Shown here piece by piece: positions 1 through 9,557 of a DNA stretch of 64,000 nucleotides (the first letter of the stretch is position 1; every line of letters starts with the position of its first letter). Made by a program: the position numbers and the translations under genes. Source of the DNA: Rhodospirillales bacterium (GTDB lineage: Bacteria > Pseudomonadota > Alphaproteobacteria > Rhodospirillales > Defluviicoccaceae). Location: assembly GCA_016712595.1 (NCBI GenBank), contig JADJQT010000002.1:868001-932000 (forward strand). Direction: 5' to 3'. The notes under the pieces were generated by a model. The model did not search any database, had not been told where the DNA came from, and worked only from the letters and a program-made list of their open reading frames with translations.

Positions 1-31
1 CGCCGACGGTATCGAGTGCCGCTGTCGTCAT
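1..31 (-). CDS. cyoC: Cytochrome o ubiquinol oxidase subunit III, N-terminal fragment
   Basis: Only the first ten codons lie in the window. An ATG on the minus strand overlaps the TGA of the upstream subunit I gene in an ATGA arrangement, which is the usual translational coupling in cyo operons. The identity is inferred from operon order (cyoA-cyoB-cyoC); the visible residues (MTTAALDTVG) are too few to prove it. Confidence 0.5.
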   Translation of the reverse strand, partial: MTTAALDTVG

Positions 32-2001
32 GCTGACCGCCCGAGGCCCGAGCGGGCCTGTTCCATATCCGCGACTTCGGACGCCGGGATTTCATGCTCC
101 CGGTGGTCGGACCAGCCGAACACGAGAAGCGTGACCGCGGTGGCGAGAAGGCCGAAGATCACCAGCGCCCAGATATGCCAGATCAGGGCGAAGCCGGTCA
201 CCACCGCGAAGAACGCGAGGATGAAACCGACCGGACTGTTGCAGGGCATCTCGATGCTTTCGTAGCGAGGCGCCTCGGTTGGGCGGAGCCCGCGCCGCTT
301 CATCTCCCAGAAGGCGTCGATTGCCTCGACTCTGGGCAACACCGCGAAGTTGTACGCCGGCGGAGGCGAGGTGGTCGCCCACTCCAGAGTTCGGCCGTTC
401 CAGGGATCGCCGGTCATATCGCGGCGACGCTCGCGCGTGCGGATGCTGACAGCGAGTTGGGCGATCTGGCAGAGAATGCCGCAGAAAATGACGATGGCAC
501 CACACTCGGCGACCAGCAGCAGTGGCTGCCAGCCCGGCTCGGGAATGTGCTGCAGGCGCCGGGTCATCCCCATCAGGCCCAGGACATAGAGCGGGGTGAA
601 GGCGAGATAGAAGCCGACGAGCCAGCACCAGAAGCTGGCTTTGCCGAACCGCGCGTCGAGGGTGAAACCGAACACCTTGGGGAACCAGTAATTGTAGCCC
701 GCGATGCCGGCGAAGATGACGCCGCCGATGATGACATTGTGGAAATGGGCAACCAGGAAGGTGCTGTTGTGCAGGACGAAATCGATCGGTGGAACAGCGA
801 GGAGAACCCCGGTCAGCCCGCCGATGACAAACGTGACCATGAAGCCGATGGCAAACAGCATCGGCGTGCTGAACACGACCCGCCCGCGAAACATCGTGAA
901 CAGCCAGTTGAAGACCTTGACGCCGGTCGGCACGGCGATGATCGACGACATGATGCCGAAGAACGCATTCACGTCGGCCCCCGCTCCCATCGTGAAGAAG
1001 TGGTGCAGCCAGACCGTAAAGGAGAGGATGCAGATGCCCAAGGTGGCGAGAACCATCGAGCGGTAACTGAACAGAGATTTTCCGGAGAATGTCGCGACCA
1101 CTTCTGAGTAGACGCCGAATGCCGGCAAGATGAGGATGTAGACTTCCGGATGGCCCCAGGCCCAGAACAGATTAACATACATCATCTGATTGCCGCCGGC
1201 ATCGTTGGTAAAGAAGTGCATGCCGAGGTAGCGGTCGAGCAACAGCATCACGAACGTCGCGGTCAGGATCGGAAACGCGGCGACGATCAAGAGGTTGGAG
1301 GCGAACGCGGTCCAGCAGAACACCGGCATGCGCATGTATGTCATGCCGGGCGCGCGGAGCTTGAGGATCGTGGTGACGAAATTGACGCCGGTCAGCAACG
1401 TGCCGATGCCCGAGATCTGCAATGACCAGAGGTAGTAGTCGACGCCCACATCCGGTGAGAAAGCGAGCCCCGAGAGCGGCGGATAGCCCATCCAGCCGGT
1501 GCGCGCGAAATTGCCGATGACGAGCGAGGCGTTGATCAGCAGGGCTCCCGAGGCGGTGAGCCAGAAGCTGATCGAGTTGAGCACGGGAAAGGCGACGTCG
1601 CGCACGCCGAGCTGCAACGGCACGACGACATTCATCAGGCCGACGACCAGCGGCATCGCCACGAAGAAGATCATGATCGTGCCGTGCGCGGAGAAGATCT
1701 GGTCGTAGTGGCTGGGGGGCAGGTAGCCTTGCGCCTCGCCGACGGCCAGCGCCTGCTGGGTGCGCATCATGATCGCATCGGCGAAGCCGCGCAGCAGCAT
1801 GACCAGCCCGAGGAAGACGTACATGACGCCGATACGCTTGTGATCGACGCTGGTGATCCACTCGCACCAGAGGTAAGGCCACCAGCCCTTCACCGTGATG
1901 ATCCCGAGCACGACAAGAATGACGAGGGCGACCACCGCCGCGCTGATCAGCGGCAGCGGCTCGTCGAACGGAATTGCCGCCCAGCTCAGCCGTCCCAGCA
2001 T
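28..2001 (-). CDS. cyoB: Cytochrome bo3 ubiquinol oxidase subunit I
   Basis: This is the catalytic heme-copper subunit of the quinol oxidase in the inner membrane; it reduces O2 to water with electrons from ubiquinol and pumps protons. The 657 residues match the length of CyoB, and the protein has more than twelve hydrophobic segments. Visible family motifs are SVDHKRIG near the N terminus, FSAHGTIMIFF (low-spin heme ligand), WGHPEVYILILP (CuB His and the cross-linked Tyr), LHHFFTMG and VAHFHNVIIGG (CuB and heme ligands). The ATG at 2001 is preceded by AGGAGG with good spacing, so I prefer it to the upstream in-frame start at 2049. It begins one base after the cyoA stop codon. Confidence 0.95.
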   Translation of the reverse strand: MLGRLSWAAIPFDEPLPLISAAVVALVILVVLGIITVKGWWPYLWCEWITSVDHKRIGVMYVFLGLVMLLRGFADAIMMRTQQALAVGEAQGYLPPSHYDQIFSAHGTIMIFFVAMPLVVGLMNVVVPLQLGVRDVAFPVLNSISFWLTASGALLINASLVIGNFARTGWMGYPPLSGLAFSPDVGVDYYLWSLQISGIGTLLTGVNFVTTILKLRAPGMTYMRMPVFCWTAFASNLLIVAAFPILTATFVMLLLDRYLGMHFFTNDAGGNQMMYVNLFWAWGHPEVYILILPAFGVYSEVVATFSGKSLFSYRSMVLATLGICILSFTVWLHHFFTMGAGADVNAFFGIMSSIIAVPTGVKVFNWLFTMFRGRVVFSTPMLFAIGFMVTFVIGGLTGVLLAVPPIDFVLHNSTFLVAHFHNVIIGGVIFAGIAGYNYWFPKVFGFTLDARFGKASFWCWLVGFYLAFTPLYVLGLMGMTRRLQHIPEPGWQPLLLVAECGAIVIFCGILCQIAQLAVSIRTRERRRDMTGDPWNGRTLEWATTSPPPAYNFAVLPRVEAIDAFWEMKRRGLRPTEAPRYESIEMPCNSPVGFILAFFAVVTGFALIWHIWALVIFGLLATAVTLLVFGWSDHREHEIPASEVADMEQARSGLGRSA

Positions 2002-2002
2002 C

Positions 2003-2932
2003 TCAACCTCCTGCCTGTGGTACCGCCCGACACCACGCCTCCCCGGCACCGGCCGTCTCGCTGGTGCCCGCCGTCTGGTCGACGATCCGCTCGAACAGGT
2101 TCGGTGCGACCGAGCGGTAGGTCATTGCCGGCACGGCTTTGCTCGGCTTCGCCAGTTCCGTGTAGACGGCATCGCCGAGCGCGCCACCCGTATCGCGCAC
2201 CTGCGCGAGCCAGCGGTCGAATTCGCCGGCCGGGACCGCCTTGATGACGAACCTCATCTCGGCAAATCCGTCGCCGCTGAAATTCGCCGAGAAACCGGGG
2301 TATTCACCCGGTTCGTCAGCGAGCAGGGCGAGGTGCGTGGTCATCCCGCCCATCGTGTAGATCTGGCTGCCGAGTTGCGGGACGAAGAATGAGTTCATCA
2401 CCGTCGCCGAAGTGAGCCGGAACGAAACCGGAGTTCCCGCCGGAACGACCAGCGTGTTGACGGTGGCCACGCCCTCGTCCGGGTAGATGAACAGCCATTT
2501 CCAGTCGAGCGAGACGACGTCGACCCGCAACGGCGGGGCGTTCGCGGGAATGGGTGCCCGCGGATCGAGATCGTGCGAGCCGATCCAGATCACCCCGCCG
2601 AGCAAGGTCACGATCAGCGCCGGGATCGACCAGACGACGAACTCCAACCGTCCCTCGTAGGACATCTCGGGGCTGCGCTCGGCACGCGGATTGGATGATC
2701 GGTACCACCAGGCGAACACCAAGGTCGCGAGGATCACCGGCGCAACGACGACAAGCATGATCGCCGTGGCGTTGATCAAGATCAGGCGCTCCGCCGCGGC
2801 GATCGGTCCTCGGGGATCGAGGATGCCGGCCGGCTGACACGAGACGACGAGCAACGCGCTGCAAACGGCGAGCCCGCGGGCAAGCCCCGAACGCCAACAC
2901 CTTCGTTGCAGATTGGCTGTTCCTGATCGCAT
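2003..2932 (-). CDS. cyoA: Cytochrome bo3 ubiquinol oxidase subunit II
   Basis: Subunit II of the quinol oxidase, anchored in the inner membrane with a periplasmic cupredoxin domain. The 309 residues start with a lipoprotein signal (lipobox VVSC, Cys32), followed by two transmembrane helices (around residues 50-72 and 90-112) and the beta-barrel domain beginning WKWLFIYPDEG. The CuA Cys-x3-Cys motif of cytochrome c oxidases is absent, as expected of a quinol oxidase. The ATG at 2932 has an AGGAGG ribosome site nine bases upstream. It lies 14 bases after poxB and is followed almost directly by cyoB, so the three genes are very probably one transcript. Confidence 0.93.
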   Translation of the reverse strand: MRSGTANLQRRCWRSGLARGLAVCSALLVVSCQPAGILDPRGPIAAAERLILINATAIMLVVVAPVILATLVFAWWYRSSNPRAERSPEMSYEGRLEFVVWSIPALIVTLLGGVIWIGSHDLDPRAPIPANAPPLRVDVVSLDWKWLFIYPDEGVATVNTLVVPAGTPVSFRLTSATVMNSFFVPQLGSQIYTMGGMTTHLALLADEPGEYPGFSANFSGDGFAEMRFVIKAVPAGEFDRWLAQVRDTGGALGDAVYTELAKPSKAVPAMTYRSVAPNLFERIVDQTAGTSETAGAGEAWCRAVPQAGG

Positions 2933-2946
2933 CGGAAACGAGCCTC

Positions 2947-4677
2947 CTAACGCCACAGATTGGTTCGGGCGAGGTCGATCACTTCGTCGGTTCTGCCGCC
3001 GATCACCGCCTTTACCATGTAGAGCGTAAAGCCCTTGGCCATCTCGAGCGTGATCGACGGCGGCATGACCAGTTCCGTCCGGTTCACCACCGCATCGATG
3101 AGTACCGGCCCCTCGTGGGCAAGGGCAGCGGTTATCCCGTCGTCCACGTCGGCGGGGTCTTCGAGCCGGATACCGCGGATGCCGATGGCTTCGGCCATCG
3201 CCGCGAAGTTCGGATTTTGCAGTTCCGTGCCGAAATCGAGAAATCCGGTCGATTTCTGCTCGAGCTCGATGAACCCGAGCGCGCCGTTGTTGAACACCAC
3301 CACCTTCACCGGAAGGCGGTGCTGGGCGAGGGTGAGGAAGTCGCCCATCAGCATGGTGAAACCGCCGTCGCCGGATAGGGAAATGACCTGCCGGCCGGGA
3401 AACGCTGCCTGGGCGCCGATCGCCTGCGCCATGGCGTTGGCCATCGAGCCGTGCCAGAACGAGCCGACGAGTCGCCGCTTTCCGTTCATCGCAAGGTAGC
3501 GCGCCGCCCACACTGTCGGAAGCCCGACGTCGCAGGTGAAGATGGCGTCTTCCGCCGCGCGGTCGCTGACCGCCTTGGCGATCTGCTGCGGGTGGATCAC
3601 CCCCTTGCCGCGGGTGGCTACGGCGAGATCGTCGAGCCCCTTGCGCGCTTTGGCATAGTGGTCCTGCGCCTGGGCGAGATGCGCGCCGTCGCGTTTTTCG
3701 TCGAGTAGCGGGAGCAGTGCCGCGAGCGTCGCCCGGACGTCGCCGGCGACGCCGAGATCGACGGGAACCCGCCGGCCAATGTTCTCCGCCCGGATGTCCA
3801 CCTGCGCGATGCGAACGTTCGGTCCGTCGGGATAGAACTGACGATAGGGAAAGTCGGTGCCGAGCATCAGCAGGACGTCGCAGTCGCGCATCGCGTAATA
3901 GCCGGACGAGAAGCCGATCAGTCCGGTCATGCCGACGTCGTAGGGGTTCTCCCACTCGACATGCTCCTTGCCGCGGAGCGCGTGCACCATCGGCGCCTTG
4001 AGGCGCTCGCCCAGAACGAGAAGCGCGTCGTGCGCACCTTCGCACCCGGAGCCGCACAAGATAGTCACCCGGGCCTCGCCGTTAAGCAGTGCCGCAAGGC
4101 GTTCGAGATCGCCTCGCCGCGGTGCGACGTCCGGTGCCGGCGGCAGCCCCTCGGCCTTGGTGGGCGGCGCCTCGACGGCCGCCTGCAGTGCCACGTCGCC
4201 GGGCAGCACCAGCACCGACACACCGCGCTCGCCGACGGCGGTACGGATGGCGATCTCGATGGCGCGGGGCATCTGGTTGGCACCGGCGACGAGCTCGCAA
4301 TAGTGGCTGCATTCCTGGAAGAGCGTCTGCGGATGGGTGTCCTGGAAGTAGCCGCTGCCGATCTCAGCCGACGGAATATGGGCGGCGATGGCAAGCACGG
4401 GCACGCGCGAGCGGTGACAGTCGAACAGCCCGTTGATCAGATGCAGATTGCCCGGCCCGCAACTCCCGGCACAGGCCGCCAGCGCCCCCGTCAGATGGGC
4501 CTCGGCCCCGGCCGCGAACGCGGCGACCTCTTCGTGTCTGACATGTACCCAGTCGATCTGGCCCTGGCGGCGAATGGCGTCGGTCAGGCCGTTGAGGCTG
4601 TCACCGACGATCCCGTATATCCGCCGGACGCCTGCTGCGGCGAGAATTTCCACGAACTGCTCGGCAACGGTTTTTAT
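2947..4677 (-). CDS. poxB: Pyruvate dehydrogenase (quinone)
   Basis: TPP- and FAD-dependent pyruvate:ubiquinone oxidoreductase that makes acetate and CO2 and passes electrons to the quinone pool at the membrane. The three TPP-enzyme domains are intact: HEEVAAFAAGAEA and GSCGPGNLHLINGL in the PYR domain, the central FAD domain with HALRGKEHVEW and GMTGLIGF, and the TPP motif GDGGFTMLMGD with a downstream NN. The C-terminal membrane-binding helix region (AKGFTLYMVKAVIGGR) is present. Similarity to E. coli PoxB (572 residues) is close throughout. The start is odd: family alignment and an AGGGAG ribosome site place it at an ATA codon at 4677 (576 residues); the first conventional start in frame is a GTG at 4653, which would cut off eight conserved residues. 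Confidence 0.93.
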   Translation of the reverse strand: MKTVAEQFVEILAAAGVRRIYGIVGDSLNGLTDAIRRQGQIDWVHVRHEEVAAFAAGAEAHLTGALAACAGSCGPGNLHLINGLFDCHRSRVPVLAIAAHIPSAEIGSGYFQDTHPQTLFQECSHYCELVAGANQMPRAIEIAIRTAVGERGVSVLVLPGDVALQAAVEAPPTKAEGLPPAPDVAPRRGDLERLAALLNGEARVTILCGSGCEGAHDALLVLGERLKAPMVHALRGKEHVEWENPYDVGMTGLIGFSSGYYAMRDCDVLLMLGTDFPYRQFYPDGPNVRIAQVDIRAENIGRRVPVDLGVAGDVRATLAALLPLLDEKRDGAHLAQAQDHYAKARKGLDDLAVATRGKGVIHPQQIAKAVSDRAAEDAIFTCDVGLPTVWAARYLAMNGKRRLVGSFWHGSMANAMAQAIGAQAAFPGRQVISLSGDGGFTMLMGDFLTLAQHRLPVKVVVFNNGALGFIELEQKSTGFLDFGTELQNPNFAAMAEAIGIRGIRLEDPADVDDGITAALAHEGPVLIDAVVNRTELVMPPSITLEMAKGFTLYMVKAVIGGRTDEVIDLARTNLWR

Positions 4678-5157
4678 CTCCCGTCTCCCTGGCCGATCGC
4701 GCGCCGACGCTCTGCGCCGTGCCTGGGTTGTCGCCGGGGAGCCACCCTGTCACGCCGGAGCCGTTCACGCTGTGAAGCAGCACCGACGTAGGGCCTCGCC
4801 CTCACTAGCCTCAACCCATTGACATAATTGCGCGAGTTTCGTTTGGGGTGGGATCCCGATTTGCGCCGATCGCCCCCCCCCACCTGATCGTTTCTGCCAA
4901 AATTTCAACACGTTGACTCTGTTTTGGCAAGGGGTCCGCTTGGACGCTCTTTCACATATCGCGCCAAACGCGCGTGGCACGATCGGCAAGTTTGGAGTCG
5001 AGGGCATCTTCAATCAGCAACGACTTCAGGTCGCTCTCCGTGGAATCCACGCCGTTGTGACCAGCGGCACGTCCAGCTTGCGGCGCCATCCTCAAGACTT
5101 CGGCAAGGTGCACGGGATGACGGTCGCTGAGCTGGGATATCTGCTCGAGATCCGATA
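4678..5157. other. Gene-free stretch upstream of poxB
   Basis: I see no convincing gene here. It separates the poxB-cyo operon from the decayed FAD/Fe-S gene and must carry the operon promoter on the minus strand, although I could not settle on -35 and -10 boxes. A run of nine C residues sits at 4873-4881. The open frame 4952-5157 on the minus strand continues from the pseudogene but no longer resembles the family. Confidence 0.5.
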
Positions 5158-6312
5158 GAGGATCGCCCGTCAGCATCTCGAACAGCAGTCGCGCTCGGCC
5201 GCGGGTTGAATACTTTTCCTCGAGAGTGCCGCGATAGCTCGGGCACATGACCTTCCCGGAGCGATTTCGGCACTTGCCGACGCCGACGCAACGACTGGCG
5301 GCACCGACAAAATCCCTTTCCTTGCGATAGGTGAAGGCGGTCTCCACGGCTGGGGGGGGGGAAATCGGGGCCGGCGCGCAGGTTTGCGTCCATGGACAGG
5401 GGGTTGACGACCTTGCCCGGGTTCATCTTCCCGTCGGGATCCCAGATCGACTTGAACTCACGGAACGCCTCGATCAGCTCCGGGCCGTACATCTTCGGCA
5501 GCAGATAGGCCCGGATCTGTCCATCGCCATGCTCTTTGGAGAACGAACCCCGGTAAGAGAGCACCAGGTCGGACGCGTCATCCAGGAAGCGCCGCCAGCG
5601 CCGGATGCCGTCGTTGCTGGACAGATCGAAATCGATGCGGACGTGGATGCAACCATCGCCGAAATGGCCAAAGAGCGCGCACCCGTACTCGTAACGCTGG
5701 AGAAGGGCGCGGAACTCGCGCAAGTAGGCTCCGACCTTCTCGGGCGACGTTGAAGCTCCTCTCGGGGAGCAGTTCGTCGAAATTGTAGCCCGAGACTCGA
5801 CGGGGTATCCGCGGGTAGCGGGCCCGGATCAGGTCGGCGTATCGATCGCGCAACGCCTTGAGTTTCGCGTGGATTTCGCCGCGGCGACCGCCATCGCGAA
5901 TGATCGCCTGCAGTTCGTCGTCCGCGGTCGCCCCGACCCACATCCGGTGGCCATCGTAGGTCAGCACCTCCAGCCGGCGCACGTTGTCGGCGGTTCGCCC
6001 CGCCATCACCGAATGGACGCCACAGGAGTTGTTGCCGATCATTCCACCCAGCGTGTTGTGGGCGTGGGTGGCCGGATCAGGGCCAAACGTCAGGTGATGA
6101 CGCTCGGCGGACTGGCGCAAATCATCGAGAACGCAGCCCGGCTGCACGCGCGCCAACTTCGCCTCCGGCCGGATTTCAGTAATCTCGTTGAGATATTTGG
6201 ACATGTCGACGACAACGGCCGTATTGCAGCACTGACCGGCGAGGCTCGTGCCGCCGCCGCGTGGCAGCAACGGGGCACCGTGGGCGCGGCTACCGGCATC
6301 GAATCGCACTTC
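5158..6312 (-). pseudogene. FAD/Fe-S oxidoreductase (lactate/glycolate oxidase-like), decayed
   Basis: Remnant of a large FAD-binding and Fe-S-binding dehydrogenase of about 1000 residues (YdiJ/GlcD-like). Recognisable blocks are EVRFDAGSRA, then GAPLLPRGGGTSLAGQ (FAD-binding PP-loop), GGMIGNNSCGVHS, SGYNFDELLPE, GCALFGHFGDGCIHVRIDFD, GSFSKEHGDGQIRAYLLPKM, NPGKVVNP and the start of the iron-sulfur module (RCVGVGKC, GKVMCPSYR). It has lost about 40 residues in frame after GSRA, has a second large deletion with a frame change near 5745 (FNVA joined to SPEKVGAYL), has a +1 expansion of a G run at 5352-5361, and lacks the entire C terminus. Its N terminus is joined in frame to a TPP enzyme. Confidence 0.8.
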
Positions 6313-7638
6313 GCCGGAGATGGCGATGACCGGCCGGTCGGGATATGCCATTTTGGCGGCGAAGGCATATGGCACGCCGCTGCCCATGGTCGCGAGCTTG
6401 CCAGAGAGCGAGCCCATCATGCCCCGGCGCATCTTGATGTTACGCGCATACCAGTTGGTGTGCGAGCCGGAGTCGCCACACACGATCGCGTCGTCGGGCA
6501 GAATCGACGACAGCTCCCAAAAGATCCGCTGTGGATTGATGGGGTTTGCAGGTTCCATCGCCTTGGCTTCGACCTCGCGCCACCACGACGCGACATTGTC
6601 CTCGATCGTCGATCGCCATTTCCCATCGCCTTTGGCTTTGAGGAGCGGGATCAAGCGCCTGAGGGTCTCCGCGCTGTCGCCAACGAGGTTGACCTCGGTG
6701 GGGTAGCGCAGATTAAAGTTGCGGGGCTGAATATCGATCTGGACGGCGCGCGCCTGACCCTCTTTCGGCAGGAACTCTGCGTAAGGAAAGGTCGTGCCGA
6801 CCAGCAGCAGCGTGTCGCAGTCTCGCATCATCTCCCAGCTCGGGCGCGTGCCCAGGAGCCCGATCGAACCGGTGACAAAGGGCAGATCGTCCGGCACTGC
6901 GGCCTTGCCGAGCAACGCCTTGGCGACGCCCGCGCCGAGCGCCTCGGCGACGGCGACGACTTCGTCGGTCGCATGCAGTGCTCCGGCGCCGGCGAGAATG
7001 GCGACGCTGCTTCCCTCATTCAGCACTGCCGCGGCACGCGCCAGGTCATCGTCGGTCGGCGTGGGATGGGGGTCCGCATAACCGACGCCGGAATAGACAT
7101 TGCCATGAGTCCGCGGCGGGCTTTCAATCGCGCCCATCTCCTGAACGTCGTTAGGAACAATGATGCAGGTGACCGTGCGTTCGGCGGCGGCGATGCGGAT
7201 GGCCCGGTCGACCACGTGACGAACCTGCGCCTGGTTCACGATGGTTTCGACGTATGATGCCGCGACGTCTTTGAACAGATTATGCAGATCGACTTCCTGC
7301 TGATAATCGCTGCCGAGCGACGAGGATGCCTGCTGCCCCACGATCGCGACAACGGGAACATGGTCCATCTTCGCGTCATAGAGGCCGTTCAAGAGATGGA
7401 TTGTCCCCGGCCCGGAGGTGGCGAGACAAAGGCCGACTTCGCCGGTGAATTTGGCGTGCCCGCCGGCCATGAAGGCCGACATCTCTTCGTGGTGAACCCG
7501 AATGTAGTCAAAACGGTCTTCCATTCGCCCCATGGCGCCCATCAAGCCACTGATCCCGTCGCCCGGGTAACCGTGGACGCGGCGGATGCCCCAATCGGCA
7601 ACGCGCTGAAGCAGAAAATCGCCGACAGTCTGGCTCAT
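6313..7638 (-). pseudogene. Thiamine pyrophosphate enzyme (PoxB-like), 3' truncated
   Basis: About 440 residues of a pyruvate-oxidase-type TPP enzyme, distinct from poxB at 2947. The start MSQTVGDFLLQRVADWG has a GAGGGAG ribosome site. The PYR domain (VHHEEMSAFMAGGHAKFTG, TSGPGTIHLLNGLYDAKMDH) and the central domain are intact, and the TPP-binding domain begins (CGDSGSHTNWYARN, KLATMGSGVPYA). The sequence stops at VIAISG, immediately before the GDG of the TPP motif, and continues in frame into the FAD oxidoreductase remnant. Without GDG-x25-NN it cannot bind TPP normally, so I call it a pseudogene even though the reading frame stays open for 686 codons. Confidence 0.8.
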
Positions 7639-8124
7639 GACTCCCTCCTCCAGTTCAAAGTTGTATGCGGCGCAAACCCCGCGCTCAGACCGTCTGCGCT
7701 CAGCTCGTCACAGTGAACGCCTCGTCAAACGCCAGTCAAACACCTGCTCCGTCCAACGTTAGCCAGCCACGATCGTTCCGATTTTCAGGGTAGTCCTTCA
7801 GTGAATGAGGAGAGTTACTCTCGGCAAGCGGCTGACGCACCTCGTATTCCGAAGTTTGTGCGATTTTCTCTGGCTTGGGGAGGGACTGACACAGGCTGGC
7901 AGGAAACAGCGGCATGCTCCCGGATTTACATAGAGGACACGGTCCCAACTACTGCGTCCGGATCGCCTTTATCCGCGATCACCGGCGGCCCCTATCCGAC
8001 CGACCTGCGGAAAACGATGAAAATTATTACCAGGGGAGACGACTAACGCAGAGCGCTGTGAGGCTGGTAACCATGAGCCGCTGGTTCTGCGCTCCGCGCG
8101 AGGCTTATTCTCTGTGAGTTGAGA
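7639..8124. other. Intergenic stretch without a recognisable gene
   Basis: The stretch lies between the end of the antiporter gene and the start of the TPP pseudogene, both on the minus strand. Short open frames on both strands resemble nothing I know and lack ribosome sites. It presumably carries the promoter of the former TPP gene. Confidence 0.4.
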
Positions 8125-9387
8125 TCAGCAGCGCGCTTGCTCACGCTGGACGAGGCGGCGCACCACCCGACCCAGCGACAGGCCCTGAACAAGGATGCTG
8201 AACAGAACGACGGAATAGGTGATCGCAAGGATCAGCGGCTTGCTTGCGGAATCCGGCATGGACAGCGCCAGCGCCACCGAGATGCCGCCCCGAAGACCGC
8301 CCCAGATCAGCACGGGGACCGTGCCGGGGGCGAACCGGTGCCATGTACGGAGGATCAGGAACGGGATCGATACCGCCAGGGTTCTGCCGGCCAGCACCAG
8401 AGGAATGGCGAGCGCAATCAGCCAGGTGAAGGCGGCGTCGAAACCGAGTACCAGCACTTCCAGGCCGATTAGCAGGAACAGCACCGAGTTGAGAATCTCG
8501 TCGACAACCGTCCAGAAGGCGAACAGGTAGCGCTGCGTTTCATCGCTCAGTGCGTCCTGCGGCCCGCGGTGGCCGATCAGCAGACCGGCGACGACGACCG
8601 AGATCGGCCCGCTCATGTGCAGGCGGCTGGCGAGCGCGTAGCTGCCGGTGACCAGCGCCAGCGAAATCAGGATCTCGACAGGGAAATCGTCGATCGCCCG
8701 CATCGCCCGATAGGCAACATAGCCGCTGGCGAACCCCAGAATCGCACCGCCCAATGCCTCGTAGAAGAACATCTCGGCAACACACATGACGCTGACCCCC
8801 TTCCCCTCACCGCCAGCAGCGAGAGCCAGAAGCACGGCGAAGATGACGACGCCGACGCCGTCGTTGAACAGCGACTCACCCGCCATGTCGGTCTCGAGGA
8901 CTTCGGGAACCCGGACCTGTTTCAGGGTGCCGAGCACGGCGACCGGGTCCGTCGGGCTGATCAACGCGCCGAACACCAAAGCCCAGGAAAGAGGAAGGGG
9001 CGTGCCGAGCGCGCGGGCGAGCCACCACAGACCATAACCGACGACCACCGTCGAGATGAGCACGCCCAGCGTCGCCATCAGGCCGACCGAGGCTGAACGC
9101 CTTTTCAGCGTGGAGAAGTTGACGTGCAGTGCGCCCGCGAACAGCAGAAAACCGAGCATCCCTTCGAGGAGCGCCTGCTGGAAGTGAACCTGCCGGACGA
9201 GGCCGGTCAGCTCTTCGTAGGCCTTGATGTCGGCGTCGTAGGCCTCGACCGCCGAGAAGGCCAACGAGGCGACCAGCCCGATCAACAGCAGGCCGATCGC
9301 GTGCGGCAGGCCGATGAACCGATGGTTGATCCAGCCGAACGTCGCCGTCAGAGCGAGCAGGACGGTGATCAACTCAAAAACCGACAT
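8125..9387 (-). CDS. Na+/H+ antiporter, CPA1/NhaP family
   Basis: Inner-membrane monovalent cation:proton antiporter of 420 residues with about twelve hydrophobic segments. The CPA1 signature residues are visible: ALISPTDPVAV in the fourth to fifth helix region, GESLFNDGVGVV (the ND pair for ion binding) and a late GGLRGGISVALAL. The cytosolic C-terminal extension found in larger NhaP/NHE members is absent. The ATG at 9387 has a GGGAG ribosome site. It stands alone on the minus strand and points away from the DUF4396 gene, with which it shares a 170-base divergent promoter region. Likely role: pH and sodium homeostasis. Confidence 0.9.
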   Translation of the reverse strand: MSVFELITVLLALTATFGWINHRFIGLPHAIGLLLIGLVASLAFSAVEAYDADIKAYEELTGLVRQVHFQQALLEGMLGFLLFAGALHVNFSTLKRRSASVGLMATLGVLISTVVVGYGLWWLARALGTPLPLSWALVFGALISPTDPVAVLGTLKQVRVPEVLETDMAGESLFNDGVGVVIFAVLLALAAGGEGKGVSVMCVAEMFFYEALGGAILGFASGYVAYRAMRAIDDFPVEILISLALVTGSYALASRLHMSGPISVVVAGLLIGHRGPQDALSDETQRYLFAFWTVVDEILNSVLFLLIGLEVLVLGFDAAFTWLIALAIPLVLAGRTLAVSIPFLILRTWHRFAPGTVPVLIWGGLRGGISVALALSMPDSASKPLILAITYSVVLFSILVQGLSLGRVVRRLVQREQARC

Positions 9388-9557
9388 CTCGATCTCCCGG
9401 TCGTTTTGGCGGAACGCCCGGCGCGTTCACGAAGTGCCGTTGCGGCGCGCGAACGCTCCAGCAGGATCGCTTCAGATCAAAGGGGGGAACCCGCTGCCGC
9501 GCAGGCCGTTCCCGAAGGGATTGCCCGAACGAGGACCAATACGGGGAGCGGAATGGA

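Noticed and set aside
94..1107. 337-codon open frame on the plus strand
   Set aside because: Antisense to cyoB, with a composition typical of the complement of membrane-protein codons.
2933..4057. Upstream part of a 684-codon frame ending with cyoA
   Set aside because: The first ~375 codons are poxB read in the wrong frame; cyoA starts at its own ATG and ribosome site at 2932.
6313..7638. Functional TPP-FAD fusion enzyme
   Set aside because: The fusion point removes the GDG-NN TPP site and the oxidase half has deletions and frameshifts, so a working bifunctional enzyme is unlikely.
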